A DNA stretch of 64,000 nt from Phytobacter palmae (GTDB lineage Bacteria; Pseudomonadota; Gammaproteobacteria; Enterobacterales; Enterobacteriaceae), in the NCBI GenBank assembly GCA_900112785.1, contig FONB01000003.1, positions 124,001 to 188,000 on the forward strand, written 5' to 3'. Positions 40,582 to 53,693 of this stretch are shown here, piece after piece. The stretch's first letter is position 1; each line of letters begins with the position of its first letter. Position numbers and translations under genes: made by a program. A model generated the notes under the pieces. The model was not told the DNA's origin. It made no database searches and saw only the letters and a program-made list of their open reading frames with translations.

Positions 40582-41553
40582 TTATTGCGCCAGCGCCAGG
40601 ACCGCGCGTGCTGTTGTTTCTTCCGTCACCAGGCCGTTGATACGGCGGCCCTTAAGTGCGGCATAAATCGCGTCTGCCTTTTCAACACCCCCGGCGGCAC
40701 CGATGATGGTCGGCAATTGCGCCAGCTCATCCAGGGTGACGCCAAGTAATTCCCGATGAATCTCCAGCCCTTCGACCCTCTCGCCATCGGCCTGCAAAAA
40801 GAAGCCCAGGATATCGCCGACGGCCCCTTTGCGCGCAAACATCAATTGTTCACCTTCACTGATGTAGCCCGAACGCAGGATCGTGGCATCGCGTTTCTGG
40901 TTCACTGACCCGATACCCACCACGGCGACATCGGCGGCGGTGGCGGCGAGGATCACATCCCGCACGCTTGATTCCCGTTTCAGGATCTCCGCCACCTCCG
41001 GCGAGGATACGCGCAGCGGAGCGGGGATCATGCTGACGCTACAGGCAGCATCGAGTTGACCAATCCCGGTCATATAGGGGCCGACGCCGCCGGATAACGT
41101 CACCAGGCGAATTTGCTGCGAACTGATAAACCCGCTCAGATGCTGCAGACAACTCATGGTGGTTTCGCCAAATCCCACCGCCAGAAGCTGGCCTGGCTCC
41201 AGTACCCCCATCAACGACTGCGCTGCGCCAATCCCGAGTCGTACGCTCATTGGCGGGGTATTCAGCGCAGGCAATACGCGGGTCAGGCGTAAGCCAAACT
41301 GGCGTTGCAACTCGGTTTCCAGCGCCAGACACCCTTCATAGCGGGAGTTAATCTGTACCCGGATAACCCCTGACTGGCGCCCCTTCTCCAGCAGGCGGGA
41401 AATTTTGAGGCGCGGTAAACCCAGGCGCTCGCCGATATCGTTTTGCGTCAGGCCGTCGTGGTAGTAACACCAGGCCACACGGGCCACCAGCTCTTCTTCT
41501 GCCAGCGCCAGACCTGCAAAGCGTCCCTCTTCTGATGTTCTTTTTTCGCTCAT
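40582..41553 (-). CDS. lsrR: lsr operon repressor LsrR
   Basis: A 323-residue SorC-family regulator. The helix-turn-helix is [24 protein letters not shown] (about residues 34-57) and the rest is the sugar-phosphate-binding domain, with [21 protein letters not shown]. It represses lsrKR and lsrACDBFG until phospho-AI-2 binds. Start at [10 protein letters not shown] (41553); the longer upstream reading to 41625 would cover promoter sequence. Confidence 0.94.
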   Translation of the reverse strand: MSEKRTSEEGRFAGLALAEEELVARVAWCYYHDGLTQNDIGERLGLPRLKISRLLEKGRQSGVIRVQINSRYEGCLALETELQRQFGLRLTRVLPALNTPPMSVRLGIGAAQSLMGVLEPGQLLAVGFGETTMSCLQHLSGFISSQQIRLVTLSGGVGPYMTGIGQLDAACSVSMIPAPLRVSSPEVAEILKRESSVRDVILAATAADVAVVGIGSVNQKRDATILRSGYISEGEQLMFARKGAVGDILGFFLQADGERVEGLEIHRELLGVTLDELAQLPTIIGAAGGVEKADAIYAALKGRRINGLVTEETTARAVLALAQ

Positions 41554-41601
41554 ATCTGAACTCTTATAAAAATTTAGATCATATGTTCGTGCTTGCCTGG
41601 G

Positions 41602-41699
41602 GTGAAAGTGTGAGCCGCCTGGCAAAACAGATCTTTTGATGTCGCTGTTGGAATAGAGAGATCCAAATAGATAAAATTGTGATCACTGCACGGTTGTAA
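41602..41699. promoter_or_regulatory. Possible CRP half-sites in the lsrR-lsrA gap
   Basis: Two sequences contain a perfect TGTGA but a weak second half: TGTGAGCCGCCTGGCA (41609-41624) and TGTGATCACTGCACGG (41678-41693). lsr operons are CRP-activated in E. coli and Salmonella. Which, if either, is the real site cannot be decided by eye. Confidence 0.4.
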
Positions 41700-41721
41700 A
41701 TATAGTTCACCGTCTACGCTT

Positions 41722-41756
41722 TTGAACATTATTGAAATAAAAAATCATTTGTTCAA
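41722..41756. promoter_or_regulatory. LsrR operator candidate
   Basis: Inverted repeat TTGAACA (41722-41728) and TGTTCAA (41750-41756) enclosing an AT-rich 21-base spacer, 14 bases before the lsrA start. A GAACA/TTTGTTC arrangement is also what I remember from the E. coli lsr promoter. A related TATGTTC half site lies at about 41582 on the lsrR side. Confidence 0.5.
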
Positions 41757-41769
41757 TAGCGGGGCTGCA

Positions 41770-43260
41770 ATGAATCCACTGATTGAAGCGCGAGGCATCA
41801 ATAAGCAATTTTCAGGTGTAACCGTCCTGAAAGGCATTGATTTCACGCTGTATTCAGGCCAGGTCCATGCGTTGATGGGCGGTAACGGCGCGGGAAAATC
41901 GACGCTGATGAAAATTATCGCCGGGGTGGAAACCCCGGATAGCGGTGAACTTTTCGTTTGCGGCAAGGCGTTTGCGCGCCTTAAGCCGAATCAGGCGCAT
42001 CAACTTGGTATCTATCTGGTCCCGCAGGAACCGATGCTGTTTCCCAACCTGAGCGTGCGGGAAAACATTCTGTTTCGTCTGCCGCGCAGCGCACATCATG
42101 ACGCGCTGCTGACAGAGAAACTGCAACAACTTAACTGCCAGCTTAACCTGCAGGCTGCCGCCAGTACGCTGGAAGTGGCCGACCAACAAATGGTGGAGAT
42201 CTTACGCGGCCTGATGCGTGACGCGAAGATCCTGATCCTCGACGAACCCACCGCCTCTCTTACTCCTGGCGAAACCGATCGGTTGTTTCGCCAGATCCGC
42301 GCCCTGCAAGCGCTGGGTGTTGGTGTTGTTTTTATCTCCCATAAATTGCCGGAAATCCGCGCGCTGGCAAGCCATGTTTCGGTAATGCGCGACGGGGCGG
42401 TGGTGCTGAGCGGCGAAATCGCCAGTCTCGATGACAACGCCCTGATTACCGCCATGACGCCCGCGAGCCGTGAAAAAAACTTAAGCGATACGCAAAAATT
42501 GTGGCTCGCGCTGCCGGGTAACCGTCGTACTCAGCCGCAGGATTTCCCGGTGCTGCGGGTAGATGCGCTGACGGGGGAGGGGTTTATCGATCTCAGTCTT
42601 GAGATCCACGCCGGGGAGATCGTCGGTCTGGCAGGACTGGTGGGTTCCGGGCGTACCGAATTTGCCGAAACCCTCTACGGCCTGCGTCCGGTACGCGCCG
42701 GACGCATCTGGCTGGAGAATCGTGAAATCAACGGCGATTCCACCCGCGCGCGCCTGGCGCGTGGGCTGGTTTATCTGCCGGAGGACCGCCAGGTGTCGGG
42801 GCTGTTCCTGGATGCCCCGGTACGCTGGAACACGATTGCCCTGAATGAACCCTCGCTCTGGCAGCAGCGCAAACGTGAAGCGGCAGTGGTGGAGCGTTAC
42901 CACCGGGCACTGGGTATCAAGCTGAATCATGCGGATCAGATTGTCCGCACCCTCTCAGGCGGTAATCAGCAAAAGGTATTGCTGGCGCGCTGTATGGAAG
43001 CTAACCCGCTGTTGCTGATTGTCGATGAGCCGACGCGCGGCGTGGATGTGGCGGCGCGGGCGGATATCTATCAGTTAATCAAAAGCGTGGCGGCGCAAAA
43101 CGTGGCGGTGCTGATGATCTCAAGCGATCTGGATGAGTTTCCGGGGCTGGCGGACAGGGTGCTGGTGATGCACCAGGGGCGACTTAGCGGAGAACTGCCG
43201 CGCCACGCGGTGAGTGTGGATCGCATGATGACACTGGCTTTCGGCGGGGGACAGCCATGA
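41770..43260 (+). CDS. lsrA: AI-2 import ATPase LsrA
   Basis: A 496-residue double ABC ATPase. The first domain has Walker [10 protein letters not shown] and Walker [12 protein letters not shown]; the second has the degenerate P-loop region [12 protein letters not shown], signature [14 protein letters not shown] and [13 protein letters not shown], as in sugar importers. Start chosen at MNPLIEARG (41770); the upstream ATG at 41722 would place the operator inside the gene. Its stop overlaps the lsrC start (ATGA). Confidence 0.95.
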   Translation: MNPLIEARGINKQFSGVTVLKGIDFTLYSGQVHALMGGNGAGKSTLMKIIAGVETPDSGELFVCGKAFARLKPNQAHQLGIYLVPQEPMLFPNLSVRENILFRLPRSAHHDALLTEKLQQLNCQLNLQAAASTLEVADQQMVEILRGLMRDAKILILDEPTASLTPGETDRLFRQIRALQALGVGVVFISHKLPEIRALASHVSVMRDGAVVLSGEIASLDDNALITAMTPASREKNLSDTQKLWLALPGNRRTQPQDFPVLRVDALTGEGFIDLSLEIHAGEIVGLAGLVGSGRTEFAETLYGLRPVRAGRIWLENREINGDSTRARLARGLVYLPEDRQVSGLFLDAPVRWNTIALNEPSLWQQRKREAAVVERYHRALGIKLNHADQIVRTLSGGNQQKVLLARCMEANPLLLIVDEPTRGVDVAARADIYQLIKSVAAQNVAVLMISSDLDEFPGLADRVLVMHQGRLSGELPRHAVSVDRMMTLAFGGGQP

Positions 43261-44291
43261 AAACGTTACTGAAAAACCGTGAGCTCAGCGCTTTTCTGGC
43301 TATCCTGGCGCTGTTTGTGGTGCTGGTGGCGCTGAACCCTTCCTTTTTCAGCCTGCAAACGGTGGGCATGATTTTCGCCAGCAGCCAGATCCTGATGCTA
43401 CTGGCACTTGGTGCAACCCTGGTGATGTTGACCCGTAATATTGATGTGTCGGTTGGCTCAACGGTGGGGCTGTGCGCCATTGCCGTCGGGGTGTCGCTGA
43501 ACAGTGGCTACAGTCTGCCGGTTGCCATGCTGTTTTCCCTGGCGATTGGCGCACTGGCCGGCGCCTTTAACGGCCTGCTTGTGGTAGGGCTGAAAATTCC
43601 GGCGATTGTGGCGACCCTGGGGACGCTCGGGCTGTATCGCGGAGCGATGTTGCTGTGGACGGGCGGCAAGTGGATTGAAGGGCTGCCCGCCAGCCTGAAA
43701 TCCCTCTCTGTGGCGGGGACGGCCGGGGTTTCACCCATAGGCTGGCTGGTGCTGCTGGTACTTGGCGCTGGAACCTGGGTGCTGGCGCGCACGGCGTTTG
43801 GCCGCGACTTTTATGCGGTGGGGGATAATCTTGCCGCCGCGCGCCAGCTCGGTGTGGCGGTGAACCGGACGCGGATGCTGGCCTTTACCCTGAATGGCGT
43901 GCTGGCGGCCTGCGCCGGGATTGTCTTTGCCTCGCAGATTGGCTTTGTACCGAACCAGACCGGCAGCGGGCTGGAGATGAAAGCCATCGCCGCCTGTGTG
44001 CTCGGTGGTATCTCGCTGCTTGGCGGGACGGGAACGCTGATTGGCGCATTTCTCGGCGCCTTTTTCCTCACTCAAATCGACACCGTGCTGGTGCTCTTTA
44101 AGCTCCCGGCCTGGTGGAATGACTTTATCGCCGGTCTGGTGTTGCTCGGCGTGCTGGTACTGGATGGGCGCTTACGTCAGGCGCTGACTCGCCATCAACG
44201 GCAACTGAAATACAGCCGCTTTATGCCCGGTAATAAGGGAGGCAAAAACGTGGCCCCTTTTCCCAAACGTAAAAACAAAGAGGTGGCGTAA
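43257..44291 (+). CDS. lsrC: AI-2 import permease LsrC
   Basis: A 344-residue permease of the ribose-type ABC transporters with eight to ten helices, containing [21 protein letters not shown] and the conserved [22 protein letters not shown]. The charged C terminus ([18 protein letters not shown]) matches enteric LsrC. The lsrD start follows its stop without a gap. Confidence 0.95.
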   Translation: MKTLLKNRELSAFLAILALFVVLVALNPSFFSLQTVGMIFASSQILMLLALGATLVMLTRNIDVSVGSTVGLCAIAVGVSLNSGYSLPVAMLFSLAIGALAGAFNGLLVVGLKIPAIVATLGTLGLYRGAMLLWTGGKWIEGLPASLKSLSVAGTAGVSPIGWLVLLVLGAGTWVLARTAFGRDFYAVGDNLAAARQLGVAVNRTRMLAFTLNGVLAACAGIVFASQIGFVPNQTGSGLEMKAIAACVLGGISLLGGTGTLIGAFLGAFFLTQIDTVLVLFKLPAWWNDFIAGLVLLGVLVLDGRLRQALTRHQRQLKYSRFMPGNKGGKNVAPFPKRKNKEVA

Positions 44292-45269
44292 ATGAAGCTC
44301 AACTGGGAATTTGCGCTGCTGTTGTTACTGGTGCTGGAGATCCTGCTTTTTGGCGCGCTAAACCCGCGGATGCTGGACGTCAATATGTTGCTGTTCAGCA
44401 CCAGCGACTTTATCTGTATCGGCATTGTGGCGCTGCCGTTGACCCTGGTGATCATCAGCGGCGGCATCGATATCTCGCTCGGCTCGACCATCGGACTGTG
44501 CGCCATTGCATTGGGTGTGATGATGCAGGCGGGCTGGCCGATGAGTATCGCGATTGTACTGACTCTGCTGCTGGGGCTGCTGTGCGGACTGCTCAACGCG
44601 GCGCTGATTCACTACACCGGCATCAGCCCGTTGGTCATTACACTCGGCACGCTTTACCTGTATGGCGGGGGCGCGCTGCTGCTCTCCGGTATGGCAGGTG
44701 CGACCGGGTATGAAGGCATCAGCGGTTTTCCGGATAGCTTTACCGCCTTTGCCAATCTCACGTTGCTGGGCCTGCCCGTTCCGCTGGTGCTGTTTGCGGT
44801 GATCACGCTGTTTTTCTGGCTGCTCACGCACCGGGCGCGTTTTGGTCGCCATCTCTTTTTACTCGGGCAGAACGCTCGCGCGGCAAGGTATGCGGCGCTG
44901 TCGGTGAACGGAATGCCGTATGCCCTTTACGGGCTGGTTGGGGTGGCATCGGCCATCGCCGCCGTAGTGCTGGTCTCTTATTTCGGTTCAGCGCGTTCCG
45001 ATTTGGGGCGCGATTTACTGATGCCTGCGCTTACCGCCGCAGTACTGGGCGGCGCCAATATTTATGGCGGTTCAGGTTCGGTGCTGGGTACTGCGCTGGC
45101 AGCGTTGCTGGTGGGGTATTTACAGCAGGGGTTACAAATGGTCGGCATCCCCAACCAGGTGTCGAGCGCGTTGTCAGGGGCGCTGTTGGTGGTGGTGGTG
45201 ATGGGGCGTTCGCTGAGTCTGCACCGGGAATGGGTGCGTATGACCTGGCGTCGGGTTCTCTCGCGTTAA
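44292..45269 (+). CDS. lsrD: AI-2 import permease LsrD
   Basis: A 325-residue permease, partner of LsrC. It has [22 protein letters not shown] and [34 protein letters not shown], the typical coupling regions. Start directly abuts the lsrC stop; lsrB follows after 16 bases. Confidence 0.95.
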   Translation: MKLNWEFALLLLLVLEILLFGALNPRMLDVNMLLFSTSDFICIGIVALPLTLVIISGGIDISLGSTIGLCAIALGVMMQAGWPMSIAIVLTLLLGLLCGLLNAALIHYTGISPLVITLGTLYLYGGGALLLSGMAGATGYEGISGFPDSFTAFANLTLLGLPVPLVLFAVITLFFWLLTHRARFGRHLFLLGQNARAARYAALSVNGMPYALYGLVGVASAIAAVVLVSYFGSARSDLGRDLLMPALTAAVLGGANIYGGSGSVLGTALAALLVGYLQQGLQMVGIPNQVSSALSGALLVVVVMGRSLSLHREWVRMTWRRVLSR

Positions 45270-45285
45270 TCTTTTGGAGCATGAG

Positions 45286-46299
45286 ATGAAGACAAAACTG
45301 ATAGTGCAACTGAGCGCGCTGGCGCTGGCGGGGAGTGTCATGGCCGCACAGGCGGCTGACCGTATCGCGTTTATTCCCAAGCTGGTTGGGGTGGGCTTCT
45401 TCACCAGCGGCGGCAACGGCGCGAAAGAGGCGGGCAAAGACCTGGGTGTGGATGTGACCTATGACGGCCCGACGGAACCGAGCGTATCCGGTCAGGTTCA
45501 GCTTATCAATAACTTCGTCAACCAGGGCTACAAGGCCATTATTGTCTCCGCCGTTTCGCCGGATGGGTTGTGTCCGGCGCTGAAACGCGCGATGCAGCGC
45601 GGCGTGAAAGTACTGACCTGGGACTCCGATACCAGGCCTGAATGTCGCAGCATCTATATCAATCAGGGGACGCCGGAGCAACTGGGCGGCCTGCTGGTAG
45701 ATATGGCTTCAAAACAGGTCAGCAAGCCGAACGCCAAAGTCGCTTTCTTCTACTCAAGCCCGACGGTGACCGACCAGAACCAGTGGGTAAAAGAGGCGAA
45801 AGCAAAAATCGAGAAAGATCATCCCCAGTGGCAAATCGTCACCACCCAGTTTGGCTATAACGATGCAACCAAATCCCTGCAAACCGCAGAGGGGATCTTA
45901 AAAGCGTATCCGGATCTGGATGCAATCATCGCACCGGATGCCAATGCCCTGCCCGCGGCAGCTCAGGCGGCGGAAAACCTGAAACGGGAAGGGGTGGCGA
46001 TTGTGGGCTTTAGTACGCCAAATGTCATGCGTCCTTATGTTGAGCGCGGTACGGTGAAAGCCTTTGGCCTGTGGGATGTGGTGCAACAGGGGAAAATTTC
46101 GGTGAATGTCGCCGAACAGCTGCTGAAAAAAGGCGATCTTAACGTTGGCGACAGCGTCGAGGTGAAAGATATCGGCACGCTTAAAGTCGAGCCAAACAGC
46201 GTGCAGGGCTATCAGTATGAAGCGAAAGGCAACGGGATTGTGCTGCTGCCGGAACGCGTGGTGTTCACCAAAGAGAACATTGGTAAATACGACTTCTGA
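45286..46299 (+). CDS. lsrB: AI-2-binding protein LsrB
   Basis: A 337-residue periplasmic binding protein with signal peptide [20 protein letters not shown] and cleavage near QAA. The AI-2 contacts known from LsrB are conserved: Lys in FIPKLVGVG, Asp in TWDSDT, Asp-Gln in TVTDQNQW, and Pro/Ala in [10 protein letters not shown]. It delivers cyclised DPD to LsrACD. Start MKTK at 45286, behind TTTTGGAGC. Confidence 0.96.
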   Translation: MKTKLIVQLSALALAGSVMAAQAADRIAFIPKLVGVGFFTSGGNGAKEAGKDLGVDVTYDGPTEPSVSGQVQLINNFVNQGYKAIIVSAVSPDGLCPALKRAMQRGVKVLTWDSDTRPECRSIYINQGTPEQLGGLLVDMASKQVSKPNAKVAFFYSSPTVTDQNQWVKEAKAKIEKDHPQWQIVTTQFGYNDATKSLQTAEGILKAYPDLDAIIAPDANALPAAAQAAENLKREGVAIVGFSTPNVMRPYVERGTVKAFGLWDVVQQGKISVNVAEQLLKKGDLNVGDSVEVKDIGTLKVEPNSVQGYQYEAKGNGIVLLPERVVFTKENIGKYDF

Positions 46300-46311
46300 C
46301 GGGAGGAAGCG

Positions 46312-47199
46312 ATGGCGGATTTAGATGACATCAAAGATGGCAAAGATTTTGGTCTCGACCGGCCGCAAAAGAATGTGCCGTTTACGCTCAAAGGCTGCGG
46401 GGCGCTGGACTGGGGGATGCAGTCGCGGCTTTCACGGATTTTTAGCCCCCAAAGCAACCGCACGGTGATGCTGGCATTTGACCACGGTTATTTTCAGGGG
46501 CCGACCACCGGGCTTGAGCGTATTGATTTATCCATCGCCCCGCTGTTTGGCGAAACGGATGTGCTGATGTGTACACGTGGGGTGCTTCGAAGCCAGGTGC
46601 CGCCCGCCACCAATAAACCGGTGGTGCTCCGGGCGTCAGGCGGTAACTCCATTCTGACCGAGCTGTCAAACGAGTGCGTGGCGGTAGCGATGGAGGATGC
46701 CCTGCGGCTGAATGTCTGTGCGGTGGCAGCCCAGGTCTATATCGGTAGCGAGCATGAACATCAGTCGATCAATAATATTATTAAGCTGGTGGATGCCGGG
46801 AACCGTTACGGTGTGCCGACGCTTGCGGTCACCGGCGTCGGCAAAGAGATGGCGCGGGATGCCCGCTATTTTTCACTGGCCAGCCGTATCGCCGCCGAGA
46901 TGGGGGCGCAGTTCGTCAAAACCTACTTTGTCGAAGAGGGATTTGAGAAAGTGACCGCCAGTTGCCCGGTGCCGATTGTGATTGCCGGGGGCAAGAAGTT
47001 GCCAGAACTGGAGGCATTAGAGATGTGTTTTCGCGCCATCGACCAGGGGGCGTCCGGTGTGGACATGGGGCGCAATATCTTCCAGTCCAGCGCGCCGCTC
47101 GCCATGCTCAAAGCGGTAAAAAAAGTGGTACACGAGAATATGAGCGCCCGTGAGGCGTATCAGTTCTGGCAGGAAGAAAAACAGGGAGAACAGCAATGA
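46312..47199 (+). CDS. lsrF: 3-hydroxy-2,4-pentadione-5-phosphate thiolase LsrF
   Basis: A 295-residue class I aldolase-like thiolase that takes the product of LsrG and transfers acetyl to CoA, completing phospho-AI-2 breakdown. It contains [13 protein letters not shown] and [12 protein letters not shown]; lysines of the active site lie in the [13 protein letters not shown] region. Its stop overlaps the lsrG start (ATGA). Confidence 0.95.
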   Translation: MADLDDIKDGKDFGLDRPQKNVPFTLKGCGALDWGMQSRLSRIFSPQSNRTVMLAFDHGYFQGPTTGLERIDLSIAPLFGETDVLMCTRGVLRSQVPPATNKPVVLRASGGNSILTELSNECVAVAMEDALRLNVCAVAAQVYIGSEHEHQSINNIIKLVDAGNRYGVPTLAVTGVGKEMARDARYFSLASRIAAEMGAQFVKTYFVEEGFEKVTASCPVPIVIAGGKKLPELEALEMCFRAIDQGASGVDMGRNIFQSSAPLAMLKAVKKVVHENMSAREAYQFWQEEKQGEQQ

Positions 47200-47489
47200 A
47201 TGTGACGCTGGTGGAGATTAACATCAAGCCGGACAAGATTGATGAGTTTCTTGACGTGTTTCGCGCCAATCACGAGGGGGCAGTGAAGGAGCCGGGAAAT
47301 CTGCGTTTTGATGTCTTGCAGGATCCGAAAGTGAAGACGCGGTTTTTTATCTACGAGGCGTACAAGGATGAAGCCGCTGTGCTGGCGCACAAGGAGACGC
47401 CGCACTACCTGGCCTGCGTGGCGAAGCTGGAAGAGTTAATGTCGGAGCCGCGTAAGAAACGGACGTTTGTAGGGCTAATGCCAGCGTAG
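47196..47489 (+). CDS. lsrG: (4S)-4-hydroxy-5-phosphonooxypentane-2,3-dione isomerase LsrG
   Basis: A 97-residue ABM-fold protein ([18 protein letters not shown]...) that isomerises phospho-AI-2, removing the inducer of LsrR. The conserved histidine of [19 protein letters not shown] and the region [19 protein letters not shown] are present. Last gene of the operon; a strong hairpin follows. lsrE, found in Salmonella, is absent. Confidence 0.95.
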   Translation: MNVTLVEINIKPDKIDEFLDVFRANHEGAVKEPGNLRFDVLQDPKVKTRFFIYEAYKDEAAVLAHKETPHYLACVAKLEELMSEPRKKRTFVGLMPA

Positions 47490-47520
47490 AGATGATGGCA
47501 GGGGGCGGGCTACAGGCGCA

Positions 47521-47551
47521 GTTACCCTCTCCCTGAAAGGGAGAGGGTAAC
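47521..47551. terminator. Bidirectional hairpin between lsrG and patA
   Basis: GTTACCCTCTCCCT-GAA-AGGGAGAGGGTAAC, a perfect 14-bp stem between convergent lsrG and patA. T runs are short on both sides. Confidence 0.75.
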
Positions 47552-47554
47552 TAT

Positions 47555-49069
<1,515 letters not shown>

Positions 49070-49134
49070 TTACCCTTTGTTACGTTCTGAAATGGAGGAA
49101 AAGCAGACATAACACGAGCGTTATTTCAACAACA

Positions 49135-49151
49135 CGCACCGTTATAGTGCG
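49135..49151. promoter_or_regulatory. NtrC-binding site candidate for patA
   Basis: CGCACCGTTATAGTGCG, a palindrome close to TGCACC-N5-GGTGCA, about 170 bases upstream of the inferred sigma54 start, a usual enhancer distance. Confidence 0.55.
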
Positions 49152-49288
49152 TTTTCTGCCTCATTATTGCGCAGGATAAATGAGTGAAACTTAGTAGTTG
49201 CGGCTAGTTACTATATAAATCAGCAAGTTAATAACATACAAATAGTGCGGTTTAATCGCAAATTGCGATCTAAATCAATTTTAACAAC

Positions 49289-49315
49289 TAAAGATAAATT
49301 CATTATCGCCGAAAT
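49289..49315 (+). promoter_or_regulatory. sigma28 (FliA) promoter of aer
   Basis: TAAAGATA-N11-GCCGAAAT, very near the consensus TAAAGTTT-N11-GCCGATAA, ending 51 bases before the aer start. aer is a FliA-dependent gene in E. coli. Confidence 0.8.
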
Positions 49316-49366
49316 AACATTCGATAAAATTTTTAACAGCCGAATAACTTGCAAAGGATGCTAATC

Positions 49367-50887
49367 ATGTCCGCTCCGCCGTTTGTCACGCAACGGGAAT
49401 ATACCCTTGATGCTGACACCACTCTGATGTCGACTACCGATTTGCAAAGCTATATCACCCACGCCAATGACACCTTCTCGCAGGTAAGCGGCTTTGATCT
49501 GGACGACCTGATCGGCCAGCCGCACAACCTGGTACGCCACCCGGATATGCCGAAAGCCGCCTTTGCGGACATGTGGTACACCTTAAAACAGGGCGAACCC
49601 TGGAGTGGTATCGTTAAAAACCGCCGTAAGAATGGCGACCATTACTGGGTACGGGCTAACGCTGCGCCAATGGTGCGTAACGGAAAAGTGACAGGCTATA
49701 TGTCCATTCGCACCCGCGCCACCCAGGAAGAGATTGACGCTGTTACACCTTTATATAAGGCAATCCAGGAAGGGCGAGCTAAAAAGCGTATCCATAAAGG
49801 GCTGGTGGTTAGCCGGGGCTGGCTGGGGAAACTGCCCTCTCTGCCATTACGCTGGCGGACGCGCGGGATGATGGCGCTACTATGGATGATGCTGGCGACC
49901 GGCCTGTGGCTTTTCGGGAATGGCCCGGCGACGATTTTGTTCAGTGCCGGCATTTTTCTGTTGAGCTGTGCCTGCCTTGAATGGCAAATCGTGCGTCCGG
50001 TTGAAGAGGTTGCCCGTCAGGCTCTCAGCGTGGCAACCGGCGAACGTAATAGCGTGACGCATCTGAAACGTAGCGACGAACTGGGCCTTACTTTGCGTGC
50101 CGTGGGGCAGTTGGGGTTAATGTGTCGCTGGCTGATTCACGATGTTGCCGGTCAGGTGAGTAGTGTGCGTAACGGTAGCGAAACGCTGGCAAAAGGTAAC
50201 GAGGATCTGAACGAACGTACGCGTCAGACGGTCGTCAATGTGCAGCAGACGGTTGCCACGATGAGCCAGATGGCCGCCTCGGTGCAGAATAATTCCCATA
50301 CCGCGACAGAAGCAGACAAGCTCTCCAGCTCCGCCAGTAATGCGGCGGCGCATGGTGGCAAAGCAATGGAAACGGTAGTGAAGACGATGGATGAAATCGC
50401 CGACAGTACGCAGCGTATTGGTTCAATCACCGCATTGATTAATGACATCGCTTTTCAGACGAACATCCTGGCACTGAATGCCGCGGTGGAAGCCGCCCGT
50501 GCCGGTGAGCAGGGCAAAGGTTTCGCGGTGGTTGCTGGCGAAGTTCGCCACCTTGCCAGCCGTAGCGCCAGCGCGGCAAATGATATTCGCAAGTTGATTG
50601 ATGCCAGCGCCAGCAAAGTGCAATCGGGCTATGAACAGGTCCATGCGGCAGGCAGGACGATGGACAATATCGTCGCTCAGGTCCAGAGCGTAACCTCCCT
50701 GATTGGACAGATTAGCCAGTCGACTTCTGAACAGGCGCAAGGGCTGTCAGAACTGACACATGCCGTTGCCGAGCTTGATACCATCGCGCAAAAAAATGCC
50801 GGACTGGTAGCCGAAAACGCCAATGTTTCTTCCATGGTAAAACACCGCGCCAGTCGTTTGCAGGACGCCGTTTCCGTACTTCATTAA
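49367..50887 (+). CDS. aer: Aerotaxis receptor Aer
   Basis: A 506-residue redox receptor. The N-terminal PAS domain (about 1-120, with [11 protein letters not shown] and [13 protein letters not shown]) binds FAD; a membrane hairpin follows at about 165-205, then HAMP and the signalling domain with the conserved tip [33 protein letters not shown]. Start MSAPPF at 49367 with AAGGA, same length as E. coli Aer. No CheR-docking pentapeptide at the end, as in E. coli Aer. Confidence 0.96.
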   Translation: MSAPPFVTQREYTLDADTTLMSTTDLQSYITHANDTFSQVSGFDLDDLIGQPHNLVRHPDMPKAAFADMWYTLKQGEPWSGIVKNRRKNGDHYWVRANAAPMVRNGKVTGYMSIRTRATQEEIDAVTPLYKAIQEGRAKKRIHKGLVVSRGWLGKLPSLPLRWRTRGMMALLWMMLATGLWLFGNGPATILFSAGIFLLSCACLEWQIVRPVEEVARQALSVATGERNSVTHLKRSDELGLTLRAVGQLGLMCRWLIHDVAGQVSSVRNGSETLAKGNEDLNERTRQTVVNVQQTVATMSQMAASVQNNSHTATEADKLSSSASNAAAHGGKAMETVVKTMDEIADSTQRIGSITALINDIAFQTNILALNAAVEAARAGEQGKGFAVVAGEVRHLASRSASAANDIRKLIDASASKVQSGYEQVHAAGRTMDNIVAQVQSVTSLIGQISQSTSEQAQGLSELTHAVAELDTIAQKNAGLVAENANVSSMVKHRASRLQDAVSVLH

Positions 50888-50891
50888 TTCC

Positions 50892-50919
50892 TCTCCCTCT
50901 CTACACACAGAGAGGGAAT
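50892..50919 (+). terminator. aer terminator
   Basis: TCCCTCTCT-ACACAC-AGAGAGGGA followed by ATTTTC, just after the aer stop. Confidence 0.8.
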
Positions 50920-51207
50920 TTTCACTTTCTATTTATTTAACCTTGTTTTTTATATGGTTGTATTGTGCGGTTTAATTTGTTTTTTTTATATTTATAAAAT
51001 GTTAAATTAATATTAAATATGGTTTCTTTTTTGATCAATTATATTTCATTAAATTTAACTTGTTATTCTTATTAAAAGATAATTAAGCACGGTTAATATA
51101 CGTTGCGCAACTTCTTCCCTCAGAACATATAACGATCAATAGATCTGAATTAATAGCTGAGAACTATCAGAACAAGCACGATCAAAATAAAAAAACGATC
51201 AATCTCA
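50920..51207. other. AT-rich gap between aer and the second chemoreceptor gene
   Basis: About 290 bases of very AT-rich sequence between the aer terminator and the sigma28 promoter. No gene and no clear further control site is seen. Confidence 0.4.
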
Positions 51208-51234
51208 TAAAGTTAGCGCTGCGGTTACCGATAA
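51208..51234 (+). promoter_or_regulatory. sigma28 (FliA) promoter of the chemoreceptor gene
   Basis: TAAAGTTA-N11-ACCGATAA, two mismatches from the consensus TAAAGTTT-N11-GCCGATAA, about 107 bases before the start codon. Confidence 0.82.
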
Positions 51235-51340
51235 CTTGCAGTGGAGATATTATTTCTGGCGTCTCTTTTAACGCAACACATCTAACTCTTTGTTAGAAAG
51301 AGTTTTTATCAGAATTACAATCATGTGCATGGGGGATTAT

Positions 51341-52903
51341 ATGTTTTTACATGATGTAAAAATTGGTGCGAAATTATTTTTCGCGTTCGGTTTTTTTATT
51401 GTCCTGATGGTAGCCAGCTCCGCTCTTTCACTGTTCAGTCTGAATCGCGCTAATAATGGAATGCAGGATATTATTCACAATGATTATCCGACTACAGTAA
51501 AAGCCAATCAACTCATAGATAACTTCCAGAGCTTTGTCAGTACGCAGCAACTAATGTTGCTGGACTCGGATGGAAAATGGCAGGAAGAGACCCAGAAGCA
51601 GCTCGGCGAAATTAGCTCCCGCGTAACGGTTCTTCTGGACGATCTGACAAAAAACCTCCATGACAGTGAATCGCAAAAAATCCTCGCCGAGATTAAAGAT
51701 ATCCGCCAGCAATTTTTGGACTCGCGTTTCCGTATTCTGGAAGCCGTGAAGAATCAGGACCATTCGGCAGCTATCACCGAAATGATGACCAAAATGGTGC
51801 CGATTCAGAGAGCTTATAAACAGAAAGTGATGGCCCTGATCGCCATCCAGGATGCGCAGATGCGTCATGGTAGCGAGCAGGTCCAGAGTGATTTCACGAC
51901 CAACCGCTTATTGCTGATTGCCCTGGCGATTATCAGTATCGGTGTGGGGGCGCTTTTGGGATGGGTGATAGTGCGTGCCATTACTCGCCCGCTGCGTGAA
52001 GCGGTGACGTTTGCTGAGGCGATTGCCAGCGGTGATTTAACCCGTACTATCCACTCTGATTATCGTGATGAGACGGGTGTGCTGCTGCGTGCACTGATGG
52101 AGATGAAAACTCGCCTGGTCGACATTGTTCAGGAAGTACAGTTTGGCTCGGCAAGTATTTCGAGCGCAGCGGCGCAAATTGTGGCCGGAAACCAGGATCT
52201 GGCAGCCCGCACAGAGGAGCAGGCCAGTTCTGTCGAACAGACCGCATCGTCCATGGAGCAGATTACCGCTACCGTGAAGAACACCGCCGATCACACGACC
52301 GAAGCCACCAGCCTGTCGGCGGATGCGGCCAGTGTGGTTAAAAACAACGGTGAGATGATGAAACAGGTCACCGAGAAGATGCGTGTGATCAATGAGACAT
52401 CCAACCGCATGTCTGACATCATTAACCTGATTGATGCCATCGCCTTCCAGACCAATATCCTGGCGCTAAACGCGGCAGTCGAAGCAGCACGCGCGGGCGA
52501 ACATGGTCGCGGGTTTGCGGTTGTGGCTGGTGAAGTGCGCCAACTGGCACAAAAAAGCGCCGCCTCTGCCAATGAAATCCGCCAGCTTATTGAAAATTCC
52601 ACCAGCCAGACCCGTGAGGGCATGGCGCTGGTGGAAAAAGCCAGTAGTTTGATCAACGGCATGGTGAGCAATGTTCAGGAGATGGATGTGATCCTGCGTG
52701 AAATTGGCCAGGCAAGCCGCGAACAGACCGACGGTATTTCGCAAATCAATAGCGCTATCGGCCTGATTGACTCCACTACGCAACAGAATTCAAGCCTCGT
52801 GGAAGAGTCCGTTGCAGCGGCGGCGGCGCTTAACGAACAGGCGACGCATCTGCGTGAACTGGTGCAAGTCTTCCGCCTGCGTGAAGATGGGGTAATGGCC
52901 TAA
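51341..52903 (+). CDS. Methyl-accepting chemotaxis protein
   Basis: A 520-residue chemoreceptor. The first membrane helix ([20 protein letters not shown]) is at about 13-33, a four-helix-bundle periplasmic domain follows to about 190, then [25 protein letters not shown], and the signalling hairpin with the tip [20 protein letters not shown]. It ends REDGVMA, lacking the NWETF pentapeptide, so it depends on other receptors for methylation. The ligand is unknown. Start MFLHDVKIG behind GGGGG at about 51331; the ATG-like start at 51290 lacks a site. The stop overlaps the convergent yqjI stop. Confidence 0.92.
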   Translation: MFLHDVKIGAKLFFAFGFFIVLMVASSALSLFSLNRANNGMQDIIHNDYPTTVKANQLIDNFQSFVSTQQLMLLDSDGKWQEETQKQLGEISSRVTVLLDDLTKNLHDSESQKILAEIKDIRQQFLDSRFRILEAVKNQDHSAAITEMMTKMVPIQRAYKQKVMALIAIQDAQMRHGSEQVQSDFTTNRLLLIALAIISIGVGALLGWVIVRAITRPLREAVTFAEAIASGDLTRTIHSDYRDETGVLLRALMEMKTRLVDIVQEVQFGSASISSAAAQIVAGNQDLAARTEEQASSVEQTASSMEQITATVKNTADHTTEATSLSADAASVVKNNGEMMKQVTEKMRVINETSNRMSDIINLIDAIAFQTNILALNAAVEAARAGEHGRGFAVVAGEVRQLAQKSAASANEIRQLIENSTSQTREGMALVEKASSLINGMVSNVQEMDVILREIGQASREQTDGISQINSAIGLIDSTTQQNSSLVEESVAAAAALNEQATHLRELVQVFRLREDGVMA

Positions 52904-53496
52904 TCGAGCTGCGAGATATCCAGCGCCGCCCGGTCGATAATGCCGATAATCTGTTTCAACTGGGCGGCGCTGACCTCTGACTGGTTTACTTTCAGATCCA
53001 GTACCGCCTTGAAGTTTTCCAGCGCGCGCTTCATCTGCGGATCTTTTCGTAACTGATAACCCACGCTTCTCGCCTTGATGCGTGCCTGAATGTGCTGCAG
53101 ATGTTCGCTGTTTTCTGCAAGCCACGCCCGGCCTTCCGGGGTAATCGCTATCTTTTTACGTCCACCGTCTTCTTCGTTAATGATAATAAGCTGCTGATCC
53201 TGCAAAAGATCCAGCGTCGGGTAAATCACCCCTGGACTGGGTGTGTAATTTCCCTGCGTCAGGGTTTCGATCTCCTTAATCAGTTCATATCCATGGCTGG
53301 CATTACGGGTAAGGATATCCAGGATAACCAGACGTAATTCCCCATGGCCAAAAAAGCGTTGACGACGGCCGCCACCGCGCCCGTGATGGGCTTCGCCGTG
53401 GTGGCCGCGATGATGTTCCCCACGAGACCCGGTGTGACACTCGCCGTCGTGACTATGCTGGCACTCTTCATCGAATGCATTGTGATGATGTCGCAT
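52900..53496 (-). CDS. yqjI: PadR-family Ni/Fe-responsive repressor YqjI
   Basis: A 198-residue PadR-type regulator. The first 45 residues are histidine-rich ([20 protein letters not shown]), fitting metal binding; a winged helix follows with [18 protein letters not shown] and [16 protein letters not shown], then a coiled C terminus. In E. coli YqjI represses yqjH and itself and is released by nickel. It is divergent from yqjH. Confidence 0.94.
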   Translation of the reverse strand: MRHHHNAFDEECQHSHDGECHTGSRGEHHRGHHGEAHHGRGGGRRQRFFGHGELRLVILDILTRNASHGYELIKEIETLTQGNYTPSPGVIYPTLDLLQDQQLIIINEEDGGRKKIAITPEGRAWLAENSEHLQHIQARIKARSVGYQLRKDPQMKRALENFKAVLDLKVNQSEVSAAQLKQIIGIIDRAALDISQLD

Positions 53497-53515
53497 GTAT
53501 TGTTCCTCGGTAAAT

Positions 53516-53545
53516 TTGATATATCTAATTTATATCTAAAATTGA
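53516..53545. promoter_or_regulatory. YqjI operator on the yqjI side
   Basis: GATATATCTAATTTATATCTAAAATTG, two TATATCTAA-type repeats just upstream of the yqjI start, matching the inverted copy in front of yqjH. Confidence 0.65.
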
Positions 53546-53693
53546 AAAACAGACAAGTTTGATTTTTGTTATTTTTTTAGTTTGTTGATTTATATAAATT
53601 TTAATTTGATTTTTAACAGGTCGTGCTTTTAATTTTTTGTGTATCTAAAAAATGCTTGTCATCTCATCAAACAGCAATCATTATCATTTAAAA

